NCBI GenBank assembly: GCA_031389585.1
Contig: JANMSS010000296.1
Location: 1-22,978, forward strand
DNA length: 22,978 bases
Direction: 5' to 3'
Source of the DNA: CADEEN01 sp031389585
GTDB taxonomy: Bacteria; Pseudomonadota; Gammaproteobacteria; Burkholderiales; Burkholderiaceae_C
Part shown: piece by piece, positions 1 through 7,256 of the stretch
How positions within the stretch are numbered: the stretch's first letter is position 1
Layout: each line of letters opens with the position of its first letter
The notes under the pieces: generated by a model
What the model was told of the DNA's origin: nothing
The model's input: the letters and a program-made list of their open reading frames with translations, nothing else
Database searches by the model: none
Position numbers and translations under genes: made by a program

Positions 1-270
1 GTGCCGCTGGCCAAGGCCGGCGGCGCACCGATCTACGAGGTCGCCACCTGGTACGGGCTGTGGGCGCCCAAGGGCACGCCGCGCGAGGCCGTCACCGCAA
101 TGCAGAACGAAATGAAGAAGGCCCTCAACGGCGACGAGTTGAAGCCCATGTGGACCGGTCTGGGCACTGAAACGCCGAACCTGTGGGGCGACGATTTCGG
201 CAAGTTTGTCTCCAGCGAGGTCAAGCGCTGGGCCGACGTGGTCAAGGCATCTGGCGCGAAGCTGGACTGA
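1..270 (+). CDS. Bug/TctC-family solute-binding protein, C-terminal fragment
   Basis: This is the last 89 residues of a periplasmic binding protein of the Bug (TctC) family, which captures carboxylates for tripartite tricarboxylate transporters. The window edge cuts off the N-terminus, so the first GTG need not be the start. The family's C-terminal pattern is clear: a 'LWAPKGTP' segment (about residues 20-27), an amphipathic helix, then 'SSEVKRWADVVKASG' near the end, matching the usual 'E-x-x-R/K-W-x-x-V' ending. The stop TGA (268-270) shares one base with the next start (TGATG), indicating translational coupling. With malonyl-CoA synthetase two genes downstream, malonate or a similar dicarboxylate is a reasonable ligand, but this is inference because Bug ligands cannot be read from sequence. 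Confidence 0.85.
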   Translation: MPLAKAGGAPIYEVATWYGLWAPKGTPREAVTAMQNEMKKALNGDELKPMWTGLGTETPNLWGDDFGKFVSSEVKRWADVVKASGAKLD

Positions 271-1049
271 TGGCGGAGCGAGTCTCGTTCGACGCCGGTG
301 CGGCCGACGGCATCGCCCGCGTCACGCTGTCGAACCCCGGCCGCCTGAATGCGCTGTCGGTGGCGATGTGGCGCGAATTGCGTGCGCACTTCGAGGCCTT
401 GCAGGCGCAGGCCGGCAGCACGAGAGTCGTGATCGTTGGCGGCGCCGATGGCAACTTTGCCGCAGGCGGTGACATCGAAGAGTTCAGTGACTTCCGCTTC
501 GATCACCAGACCCTCGCCCGCTACCACGAGCATGAGGTCTTTCCGGCGTTGCAGGCGATGCTGGGCTGCGACCTGCCGCTGGTGGCGCAGATCGACGGCG
601 CGTGTATCGGCGGCGGGCTCGAAATCGCAGCCTGCTGCGATGTCCGCATTGCCGGGGTTTCGAGTCGCTTTGGCATACCGATTGCCAAGCTGGGTTTCCC
701 GATGGCGCCGGCCGAACTGGAAATCGTTGCCGCCGCCTTCGGCACCACCGTGCTGCGCGAGTTGCTGCTCGAAGCGCGCTTGCTCGACGCGCAGGCGGCG
801 CGCGAGCGCGGCCTGGTCACGCGGGTGGTGGCCGATGAGCTGGTTGGGTCGGAAGCGCAGCACACGGCCGAGCGCATCGCCAAGCTGTCGCCGCAGGCGC
901 TGCGCCTGAACAAGCGCACGCTGCGCGAGTTCGCCACACCGCCCCTGTCCAGCGCCGCGCAGCGTGTGCCGCACTACGACTACGCCGACAGCGCCGAGCA
1001 TCGCGAAGGCCTGGCGGCGTTCAACGACAAACGACCCCCGCGGTTTTGA
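270..1049 (+). CDS. enoyl-CoA hydratase/isomerase (crotonase) family protein
   Basis: A 259-residue crotonase-fold enzyme of usual family length, acting on a CoA thioester in the cytoplasm. Visible features are the N-terminal 'NPGRLNALS' strand, the oxyanion-hole segments 'FAAGGDI' (about 63-69) and 'ACIGGGLEIAACCD' (111-124), and the helical trimerisation tail. Glu118 in GGGLE corresponds to the first catalytic glutamate of rat enoyl-CoA hydratase (Glu144). The second (Glu164, normally FGxPE) is replaced by Ile138 in 'FGIPI', so simple hydration is doubtful. The ATG at 270 was chosen because it overlaps the previous stop by one base and starts exactly at the conserved N-terminus; upstream in-frame codons lie inside the preceding gene. 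The neighbouring MatB suggests a malonyl-CoA-type or methylmalonyl-CoA-type substrate, for example decarboxylation, but this is inference. Confidence 0.9.
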   Translation: MAERVSFDAGAADGIARVTLSNPGRLNALSVAMWRELRAHFEALQAQAGSTRVVIVGGADGNFAAGGDIEEFSDFRFDHQTLARYHEHEVFPALQAMLGCDLPLVAQIDGACIGGGLEIAACCDVRIAGVSSRFGIPIAKLGFPMAPAELEIVAAAFGTTVLRELLLEARLLDAQAARERGLVTRVVADELVGSEAQHTAERIAKLSPQALRLNKRTLREFATPPLSSAAQRVPHYDYADSAEHREGLAAFNDKRPPRF

Positions 1050-1054
1050 CTCTC

Positions 1055-2596
1055 ATGGCCCACAACCAGAACCTCTTCGCTGCGCTGCGCGCAGCCTTTC
1101 CCACCGACCTTGACGCGACCGCCATCGAGACCTGCGACGGCGGTCCGCCGCAGTACTACAGCTGGCGCGACCTCGACCGCGCCAGCGCCCGCATCGCCAA
1201 CCTGCTCGAGTCGCTCGAACTGTCGCCCGGTGCGCGCGTGGCGGTGCAGACCGAGAAGTGCGTCGAAGGGCTGCTGCTGTACCTGGCCGTGCTGCGCGCC
1301 GGCTTCGTCTACCTGCCGCTGAACACGGCGTACCAGGCCGGCGAGATCGAATACTTCATCGGCAACGCCGAGCCGAGCGTCGTGGTCTGCAGCGGACGCA
1401 ACTTCCCCTGGCTCAGCCCGCTGGCCTTCAAGGCGGGCGTGAAGAACGTCTTCACCTTGAACGACGACTGCAGCGGCAGCCTGCTCGAACGCGCGGCGTG
1501 GCACAGCGACGAACACCTGCCGCCAGTGCGCAAGGCCGACGAGTTGGCCGCGCTGCTCTACACCAGCGGCACCACCGGGCGCAGCAAGGGCGCCATGCTC
1601 ACGCATGGCAACCTGCTGGCCAACGCGCGCACATTGCATGCGTACTGGGGTTGGCAGGCCAGCGATGTGCTGATCCATGCACTGCCGATCTTTCATGTGC
1701 ATGGTCTGTTCGTGGCCAGCCACGGCGCCCTGTTGGCGGGCGCCAAGATGCTGTGGTTCAACCGCTTCGACCCCAAGGCCTGCATTGCGCAGATGCGCCG
1801 CGCCACCGTCTTCATGGGTGTGCCCACGCTGTATGTGCGCATGCTCGCCGAGCCGTCACTGACACGCCAGGCCTGCGCGTCGATGCGCGTCTTTGTCGCC
1901 GGCTCGGCACCCATGCTGCCCGAGACCTTCGAGGCCTGGCGTGAGCGCAGCGGACACGCCATCGTCGAGCGTTACGGCATGAGCGAAACCGTGATCCTGA
2001 CCTCCAACCCGTACCACGCCAAGGATGGAGAGCGCCGCGCTGGCAGCGTGGGTCATGTCCTGCCTGGCATGCGACTGCGGGTGCAGGACGACAAGGGCCA
2101 CACCTGCGGCATCGGTGAGGTGGGGGGCATCGAAGTCAAGGGCCCGAGCGTGTTCCGGGGTTACTGGCGCATGCCCGAGAAGACGGCCGAGGAGTTCACC
2201 GACGACCTGTGGTTCAAGACCGGTGACGTCGGCATGATCGATACCCAGGGCGTCGTCACGATCGTCGGCCGCAGCAAGGACTTGATCATCAGCGGCGGCT
2301 ACAACGTCTACCCCGCCGAGATCGAGGCCAACCTCAACGAACAGCCGGGTGTGGCCGAGAGCGCAGTGGTCGGCGTGCCTCATGCCGACTTCGGCGAAGC
2401 GGTGATCGCCGTGGTGGTGCCCAAGCCGGGGGCCACGGTCGATGCCGCGGCGCTGATCGCCGCGCTAAAGGGCCGGATCGCCAACTTCAAGGTGCCCAAG
2501 CAGGTTTTCGTCGAAACCGAACTGCCGCGCAATCAGATGGGCAAGGTGCAGAAGAACCTGCTGCGCGAGCAGCACAAGGGCCTCTTCGGTGGCTGA
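1055..2596 (+). CDS. matB: malonyl-CoA synthetase (acyl-adenylating ligase)
   Basis: A 513-residue member of the ANL adenylate-forming superfamily most like MatB, which makes malonyl-CoA (often also methylmalonyl-CoA) from the free acid, CoA and ATP. The P-loop-like motif 'YTSGTTGRSKG' lies at about 169-179. The motif 'VERYGMSET' follows in mid-protein, and the C-terminal A10 motif 'NQMGKVQK' carries the adenylation lysine Lys497. The opening 'NQNLFAALRAAF' and the 'LPLNTAY' segment near residue 90 are typical of MatB. I chose ATG 1055, 5 bases after the crotonase stop, over a TTG at 1046 that overlaps that stop. The CWC gene downstream overlaps by 8 bases. No malonyl-CoA decarboxylase gene is visible in the window. 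The family call is firm; the substrate call is good but not proven. Confidence 0.9.
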   Translation: MAHNQNLFAALRAAFPTDLDATAIETCDGGPPQYYSWRDLDRASARIANLLESLELSPGARVAVQTEKCVEGLLLYLAVLRAGFVYLPLNTAYQAGEIEYFIGNAEPSVVVCSGRNFPWLSPLAFKAGVKNVFTLNDDCSGSLLERAAWHSDEHLPPVRKADELAALLYTSGTTGRSKGAMLTHGNLLANARTLHAYWGWQASDVLIHALPIFHVHGLFVASHGALLAGAKMLWFNRFDPKACIAQMRRATVFMGVPTLYVRMLAEPSLTRQACASMRVFVAGSAPMLPETFEAWRERSGHAIVERYGMSETVILTSNPYHAKDGERRAGSVGHVLPGMRLRVQDDKGHTCGIGEVGGIEVKGPSVFRGYWRMPEKTAEEFTDDLWFKTGDVGMIDTQGVVTIVGRSKDLIISGGYNVYPAEIEANLNEQPGVAESAVVGVPHADFGEAVIAVVVPKPGATVDAAALIAALKGRIANFKVPKQVFVETELPRNQMGKVQKNLLREQHKGLFGG

Positions 2597-2792
2597 TGCC
2601 GAGAGCCGCTGTCCGCGTTGCGGCGGCAGTTTTCACTGCGGGGTCAACGATGCCTTGCCCTGCGCCTGCACGACGCTGCGAATCGACGCGGCGACGCTGA
2701 CCGAACTGCGCACGCAGTACCAAGGCTGCCTGTGCCTGCGCTGTCTGCGCGAGGTCGCTGCTGAGAAATCCCATCCGGGGGCCCTGCGATGA
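2589..2792 (+). CDS. cysteine-rich CWC family small protein
   Basis: A 67-residue protein with seven cysteines: 'CPRCGGSFHC' at about 8-17, 'PCAC' in the middle and 'GCLCLRC' near 46-52. This spacing matches the cysteine-rich CWC family, which probably binds a metal such as zinc but has no established function. It starts with GTG at 2589, overlapping the matB stop by 8 bases, and its own TGA overlaps the next ATG (ATGA at 2789-2792), so it is embedded in a translationally coupled operon. In many proteobacteria CWC genes sit beside hydrolase or pseudouridine-synthase genes, so its link to malonate metabolism may be accidental. Confidence 0.75.
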   Translation: MADAESRCPRCGGSFHCGVNDALPCACTTLRIDAATLTELRTQYQGCLCLRCLREVAAEKSHPGALR

Positions 2793-3640
2793 AGCTGCTG
2801 TCGTGGAACACTCAGTGGTGCCGTGGCGTCGATGGACGCGTCGACCCCGAGCGCATCGCGCGTGAAGTTCGAGCCATGGCCGACGCCGACGTGATCTGCT
2901 TTCAAGAGGTGGCGCGCAACTTCGACACCCTGGCCGGCAGTGCGGGCGAAGACCAGTTCGCGCGCTTGGCGGCGGCCTTCCCGGGCTACACCGTGATCGA
3001 AGGCGTCGCGGTCGACGCGCCGGGCGAGCGCGGCACGCGGCGCCAGTTCGGCAACCTGCTGCTGTCGCGGCTGCCGCTGCGCCAGGCCTGGCGGCACCTG
3101 CTGCCGTGGCCGGCGGATGCCTCGCATGCCGACATGCAGCGCATTGCGATCGAGGTGGTGATCGAGGCGCCAGGCATCGGTGACCTGCGCGTCACCACCA
3201 CCCATCTTGCGTACTACTCGGCGGCGCAACGGCTGGCGCAAGTCAATGCGCTGCGCGACCAGCACGCCGTGGCGCAGGGTCACCAGCAGCCGCCCGAGCG
3301 CGCCGACACCTCGCGCGGCCCCTTCCACTGGACGCACCGGCCGGGCGCGGGCATCGTCACCGGCGACTACAACTGCGAGCCCGGGTCGCCCGGCCATGCA
3401 CGCATGCTGGCGCCGTTCGACGACGGCACCCCGGCGTTTCGCGACGCCTGGACCGTGGCGCATCCGGGCAAGGAGCATGTGCCGACGGTCGGCCTGTTCG
3501 ACACCGTGCAGTGGCCGCGCCAATTCGCCTGCGACTTCGTCTTCGTCTCGGCCGACCTGGCGCCGCGCATCACAGCCTGCGAGGTCGACCAGGCCAGCGA
3601 CGCGTCCGATCACCAGGCAGTGGTGTTGACGCTGGCTTGA
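2789..3640 (+). CDS. endonuclease/exonuclease/phosphatase family hydrolase
   Basis: A 283-residue protein of the EEP fold, the metal-dependent phosphodiesterases that include exonuclease III, DNase I-like enzymes and lipid phosphatases. Core motifs are in order: 'SWNTQW' with Asn7, 'CFQEV' with the metal-binding Glu40, 'TTTHLAYYS' with a conserved His near the middle, 'TGDYNCEPGS' with the Asp/Asn pair, and the C-terminal 'SDHQAVV' with Asp274 and His275. All catalytic positions are present, so an active enzyme is expected. There is no signal peptide. The start ATG 2789 overlaps the previous stop in an ATGA. The substrate cannot be told from sequence. It is the last gene of the operon, followed by a 93-base gap. 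Confidence 0.85.
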   Translation: MKLLSWNTQWCRGVDGRVDPERIAREVRAMADADVICFQEVARNFDTLAGSAGEDQFARLAAAFPGYTVIEGVAVDAPGERGTRRQFGNLLLSRLPLRQAWRHLLPWPADASHADMQRIAIEVVIEAPGIGDLRVTTTHLAYYSAAQRLAQVNALRDQHAVAQGHQQPPERADTSRGPFHWTHRPGAGIVTGDYNCEPGSPGHARMLAPFDDGTPAFRDAWTVAHPGKEHVPTVGLFDTVQWPRQFACDFVFVSADLAPRITACEVDQASDASDHQAVVLTLA

Positions 3641-3644
3641 CGTC

Positions 3645-3660
3645 GCGCGCTTGGGCGCGC
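3645..3660. terminator. possible weak hairpin after the first operon
   Basis: GCGCGC, a TTGG loop and GCGCGC form a 6-bp GC-only stem just after the stop at 3640. No T-run follows, so it is at best a weak intrinsic terminator, and GC-rich DNA makes such stems by chance. The rest of the 93-base gap up to 3733 shows only a ribosome-binding site for the next gene. Confidence 0.25.
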
Positions 3661-3733
3661 CAGCGTTGCGCTGATAGCTGACGCAAGAGTGCCCTTGGAA
3701 CAGGTTGGATGAGTACAGTGAGAGGCGATTCAA

Positions 3734-4546
3734 ATGAACCTGACCGTCACAGGCGCGCGACTGGAACTGGGCGGCGTGCTCAAGCGACATCCGTCGCGCA
3801 GTCAATGTGACGTGGTCCATATCAACCTGTCTGGACAGCAGGCCAACACGTTGCTGCACGATGGCCATGCGTGGAGGGACTTTCCGCGCAGGATGTTGAG
3901 CGCAACGCGGCGCTCGCTTCGCGCCGCGGGCGCCACCAACGCGGGGATGTTCGTACATGCCAGCTTTGCCTTCGTTGGCGCAGTAGAGCGCGGGGCATCG
4001 CTCGGTGAGCCGTTGCAGTCTTGTGTCGAGGCCATCCTCGAGTGCGAAGCGCTGGTCTTGGCTGGTCCGCTACCTGCGTGCGTCGTGCGTCTGGGTTACC
4101 TGTACGGCCCCGACAGTGCCGACCTGCGTGCCTATCGCACGGCATTTCGGTTGGGTCGACCGTATTGGTCGGGCGAATCCGATGCGCTTCAGCATCACCT
4201 CCATCAGGTGGATGCCGCGTCCGCGCTGCTCTCGGTTGCCAGAGAGAAAAACGCTGGCAAGACCTACTACGCCACCGATGGTCACCTCATTTCGTTCGAG
4301 CGGTTGATGGACGCGTTCGCACACCGCGTCGGCCGGCGAAGGCCGCTGCACCTGCCACTGCGTTCGCGCTTGCTCGCTCGGGCCTTCATTCGCGAGGAGC
4401 ACATGCAGCAGACCGCGCTGGCGATGCCGCCTCGGGCGCCGTCCCCACGCGTGCCGGGATGGAGGCCGCGATTCGCCGACTACCGCAGTGGCCTCGATCA
4501 AGTCATCGCGGCGTGGCATGACCAACTCGCTGCCAACTTGGCGTAG
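3734..4546 (+). CDS. degenerate NAD(P)-dependent epimerase/SDR-like protein
   Basis: A 270-residue protein resembling extended or atypical short-chain dehydrogenases (sugar epimerase-like). The second half is typical: 'CVVRLGYLYGPD' (about 116-127), 'LHQVDAASAL' (155-164) in the position of the usual 'IHVDDVA' motif, 'KTYYATDGHLISFERLMDAF', and a final 'GWRPRFADYRSGL' (242-254). The first half is eroded. The nucleotide loop reads 'TGARLELGG' rather than TGxxGxxG, and the segment after 'FVHASFAFVG', where the catalytic YxxxK should lie, has 'SCVEAIL' instead. It may bind no cofactor or have another role. GAGAGG at 3720-3725 is a good ribosome-binding site 8 bases before ATG 3734. It stands alone, 93 bases after one gene and 131 before the next. 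Confidence 0.7.
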   Translation: MNLTVTGARLELGGVLKRHPSRSQCDVVHINLSGQQANTLLHDGHAWRDFPRRMLSATRRSLRAAGATNAGMFVHASFAFVGAVERGASLGEPLQSCVEAILECEALVLAGPLPACVVRLGYLYGPDSADLRAYRTAFRLGRPYWSGESDALQHHLHQVDAASALLSVAREKNAGKTYYATDGHLISFERLMDAFAHRVGRRRPLHLPLRSRLLARAFIREEHMQQTALAMPPRAPSPRVPGWRPRFADYRSGLDQVIAAWHDQLAANLA

Positions 4547-4677
4547 GCGCCTTACTCGGCGAGCACGCTCACCCAGTTCAATCTCCGCGCAGCAGTCGAG
4601 GCACGTTCGCGGCAGGCAACTCAGGCGCGCCGCGCGCTGACACGCTTGCACAACCGTAACCCCGCAGAGGTGGCCGC
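4547..4677. other. intergenic region before the ModA-like gene
   Basis: A 131-base gap. It holds AGAGGTGG (4666-4673), a ribosome-binding site 4 bases before ATG 4678. No convincing promoter, hairpin with T-run, or RNA gene is visible. Confidence 0.5.
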
Positions 4678-5367
4678 ATGGCATCCGAGATCAGGATCAT
4701 TTCGTCGATGGCGACCCGGCAACTGCTTGCCGATCTCATCCATCAGTTCCAGCAGACGTCGACACAACAGGTGGCGACCGAATCGATCGGCGGCGTCGAT
4801 GCGGCCAAACGCGTTCAGTCTGGCGAGGCCTTCGACGTGGTGGTGCTGGCGGTCAATGCGATCGATAAGCTGATCGATGCCGGCAGGATCGTGGCGGAGA
4901 GCCGGGTTGACTTGGTCCGCTCGGGCGTCGCCGTCGCCGTGCGCTCCGGCGCACCGCGCCCCGACATCGGATCCGAGGACGCTGTCAAGCGCGCCGTCCT
5001 CGCGGCGGGCAGCCTGGGCTACTCCACTGGGCCCAGCGGCGTGCAGTTGGATAAACTGTTCGAGCGCTGGGGCATCGCCGATCAACTCAGGAGCCGGATC
5101 GTGCAGGCGCCGCCGGGGGTTCCCGTCGGCACGCTGGTCGCCGAAGGCAAAGTCGAGCTCGGATTCCAGCAACTGAGCGAACTGATGCACTTGAAGGGCA
5201 TTGACGTCCTTGGCCCATTGCCGCCGGCGATCCAGATCACCACCACCTTCTCCGCTGGAGTGTCGGTCGCGTCGACATTGCCTGACGCCGCGCGCAAGCT
5301 GCTCGACTTCATGGCCTCACCGGCGACCGCTGAGGCCAAGCGCCGCAACGGCATGGAGCCGGCATGA
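4678..5367 (+). CDS. ModA-like substrate-binding-domain protein lacking a signal peptide
   Basis: A 229-residue type-2 periplasmic-binding-fold protein related to ModA (molybdate) and similar extracellular binding domains. Visible elements are 'IRIISSMATRQLLADLI' at the N-terminus, 'FDVVVLAVNAIDKLIDAGRI' (about residues 52-71), 'RSGVAVAVRSGAP' (81-93), 'GYSTGPSGVQLDKLFERWGI', and a C-terminal 'ARKLLDFMASPATAEAKRRNGM', a common ModA-family ending. Unlike true ModA it starts straight at the first beta strand without any hydrophobic leader, and the stretch just upstream offers none, so it should be cytoplasmic. AGAGGTGG precedes the ATG. No permease or ATPase partner is encoded nearby. It lies 145 bases before ligJ, so it may sense or bind a small acid linked to aromatic degradation; that role is inference. 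Confidence 0.75.
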   Translation: MASEIRIISSMATRQLLADLIHQFQQTSTQQVATESIGGVDAAKRVQSGEAFDVVVLAVNAIDKLIDAGRIVAESRVDLVRSGVAVAVRSGAPRPDIGSEDAVKRAVLAAGSLGYSTGPSGVQLDKLFERWGIADQLRSRIVQAPPGVPVGTLVAEGKVELGFQQLSELMHLKGIDVLGPLPPAIQITTTFSAGVSVASTLPDAARKLLDFMASPATAEAKRRNGMEPA

Positions 5368-5512
5368 GATGCGCTGAGGCCAGTTGAACGCATCGGTGTG
5401 CGCAGGGTGATCGGCGGGGTTGCGGCCGACGCTTCGCAGCCTCGCAGAGCGCTCGATAATCGGCGTCAGTACTGCGGCCCAGCCAGCGTCTGCGACCCGA
5501 GGAGCACTGTTC
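5368..5512 (+). promoter_or_regulatory. leader region of the lig operon, possible -10 box
   Basis: A 145-base non-coding stretch ahead of ligJ. GATAAT at 5455-5460 is a 5 of 6 match to a sigma-70 -10 box. The -35 position near 5432-5437 (CTTCGC) is poor, which would fit activator-dependent transcription, as by the LysR-type regulators known for such pathways. No regulator gene is in the window. GAGGAG at 5499-5504 is the ribosome-binding site for ligJ, 8 bases before its ATG. The promoter call is tentative. Confidence 0.3.
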
Positions 5513-6541
5513 ATGATCATCGACTGCCACGGCCATTACACGACGGCGCCGAAGTCGCTCGAAACCTGGCGCAATGCGCAGATTGCCGGCATCGCCGATC
5601 CCGGGGCCAAGCTCCGGGTTGAAAGTTTGGTGATCTCCGACGACGAGTTGCGCGAGACGATCGAGGCCAATCAGCTGCGCCTGATGAACGAGCGCGGCAG
5701 CGACCTGACGATCTTCAGCCCGCGCGCCAGCTTCATGGCGCACCACATCGGCGACTTCGAGGTCTCGTCGACCTGGTCGGCGATCTGCAACGAGCTGTGC
5801 TATCGCGTCAGCCAGTTGTTCCCCGACCGCTTCACCCCCGCAGCGATGCTGCCGCAAAGCCCCGGCGTCGACCCCGGAACCTGCATTCCCGAGCTGGTGA
5901 AATGCGTCGAGCAGTACGGCAACGTCGGCATCAACCTGAATCCCGACCCTTCCGGCGGGCACTGGACCTCGCCGCCGCTTTCAGACCGCCACTGGTACCC
6001 GATCTACGAGAAGATGGTCGAGTACGACATCCCGGCGATGATCCACGTCAGCACCAGCTGCAACGCCTGCTTTCACACCACCGGCGCGCATTACCTGAAC
6101 GCCGACACGACGGCCTTCATGCAGTGCCTGACGTCTGACCTGTTCAAGGACTTCCCGAGCCTGCGCTTCATCATCCCGCATGGCGGCGGCGCGGTGCCCT
6201 ACCACTGGGGGCGCTTCCGCGGCCTGGCGCAGGAGCTGAAGAAACCGCTGCTGAAAGACCACTTGCTGAACAACATCTTCTTCGACACCTGCGTCTACCA
6301 CCAGCCGGGCATCGACCTGCTGACCACCGTGATCCCGGTCGACAACATTCTGTTTGGCAGCGAGATGATCGGTGCGGTGCGTGGCATCGACCCCGAGACC
6401 GGCCACTACTACGACGACACCAAGCGCTACATCGAAGCCTCGACCATCGTCGTCGGCGGCGACCGCCACAAAATCTACGAGGCCAACGCGCGCCGCGTGT
6501 TCCCGCGCCTGGACAAGGCATTGAAACAGAAGGGCCGCTAA
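5513..6541 (+). CDS. ligJ: 4-oxalomesaconate hydratase
   Basis: A 342-residue amidohydrolase-superfamily enzyme matching LigJ (PmdE) in length and key residues. It adds water to 4-oxalomesaconate, giving 4-carboxy-4-hydroxy-2-oxoadipate in the protocatechuate 4,5-cleavage pathway. The zinc ligands known for the Sphingobium enzyme are at the same numbers: His6 and His8 in 'DCHGHY', His178 in 'MIHVS' and Glu284 in 'FGSEMIG'. Other family segments include 'NLNPDPSGGHWTSPPL' (141-156) and 'IIPHGGGAVPYHWGRFRG' (220-237). The ATG at 5513 is preceded by GAGGAG at 8 bases and gives the family N-terminus; an in-frame extension upstream adds unrelated residues. It heads the run of pathway genes, with ligK 27 bases downstream. 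Confidence 0.95.
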   Translation: MIIDCHGHYTTAPKSLETWRNAQIAGIADPGAKLRVESLVISDDELRETIEANQLRLMNERGSDLTIFSPRASFMAHHIGDFEVSSTWSAICNELCYRVSQLFPDRFTPAAMLPQSPGVDPGTCIPELVKCVEQYGNVGINLNPDPSGGHWTSPPLSDRHWYPIYEKMVEYDIPAMIHVSTSCNACFHTTGAHYLNADTTAFMQCLTSDLFKDFPSLRFIIPHGGGAVPYHWGRFRGLAQELKKPLLKDHLLNNIFFDTCVYHQPGIDLLTTVIPVDNILFGSEMIGAVRGIDPETGHYYDDTKRYIEASTIVVGGDRHKIYEANARRVFPRLDKALKQKGR

Positions 6542-6568
6542 GGCCCGCTGCTCCATTCAAGGACAACC

Positions 6569-7252
6569 ATGTTTGAACTCGGCATCGTCAAGCGCAACAT
6601 CGTTCGCGCCGACCGCGCGGCGGTCGACAAGCTCTCCAAATTTGGCTCGGCCACGGTGCACGAGGCGATGGGCCGCGTCGGTCTGATGAAGACCTATATG
6701 CGTCCGATCTACGTTGGCGCGCACGCCTGCGGCACGGCGGTCACGGTGCTGCTGCAGCCGGGCGACAACTGGATGATGCATGTGGCCGCCGAGCAGCTGA
6801 AGCCCGGCGACATCGTCGTCGCGGCCTGCACGGCAGACAACGCCGATGGCTTCTTCGGCGACTTGTTGGCGACGAGTTTTCGCGCCCGCGGCGCGGTCGG
6901 CCTGGTCATCGATGGCGGCTGCCGCGATGTGCGTGACCTGAGCGAGATGAAATTCCCCGTCTTCTCGCGCGCCATCAGCGCCAAGGGCACGGTCAAGGCC
7001 ACGCTCGGCTCGGTGAACATAGCGGTGATCTGCGCCGGCATGCTCGTCAACCCCGGCGATGTGGTGCTGGCCGACGACGACGGCGTCGTGGTGGTGCCCG
7101 CAGCAATCGCGCATAAGGTGGCCGATGCGGCGGCCGCCCGTGAGGCCAACGAAGCCGAAAAACGCGCCAAGCTCGCCAGCGGCGTGCTCGGGCTGGACAT
7201 GTACAAGATGCGCGAACCGCTCGAGAAGGCCGGGCTGCGCTACATCGACTGA
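6569..7252 (+). CDS. ligK: 4-carboxy-4-hydroxy-2-oxoadipate aldolase/oxaloacetate decarboxylase
   Basis: A 227-residue class II pyruvate aldolase of the RraA-like HMG/CHA aldolase family (LigK, ProA, PmdF). It splits 4-carboxy-4-hydroxy-2-oxoadipate into pyruvate and oxaloacetate, and family members also decarboxylate oxaloacetate. The signature 'IDGGCRDVRDL' holds the Arg119-Asp120 pair used for pyruvate and metal binding, and 'FGDLLATSFRARG' (96-108) carries a conserved Asp98. 'GATV'-like 'FGSATVHEAMG' (25-35) begins the fold. The length is normal. AAGGA at 6559-6563 lies 5 bases before the ATG. This is the last pathway step, feeding the TCA cycle. The next gene starts 4 bases after the stop. 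Confidence 0.95.
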   Translation: MFELGIVKRNIVRADRAAVDKLSKFGSATVHEAMGRVGLMKTYMRPIYVGAHACGTAVTVLLQPGDNWMMHVAAEQLKPGDIVVAACTADNADGFFGDLLATSFRARGAVGLVIDGGCRDVRDLSEMKFPVFSRAISAKGTVKATLGSVNIAVICAGMLVNPGDVVLADDDGVVVVPAAIAHKVADAAAAREANEAEKRAKLASGVLGLDMYKMREPLEKAGLRYID

Positions 7253-7256
7253 ATGC

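Noticed and set aside
1046..1054. TTG at 1046 as alternative matB start
   Set aside because: ATG at 1055 gives the family N-terminus; the TTG would add only three residues.
3695..3719. TTGGAA and TACAGT as a sigma-70 promoter for the SDR-like gene
   Set aside because: The spacing is only 13 bases, too short for a functional pair.
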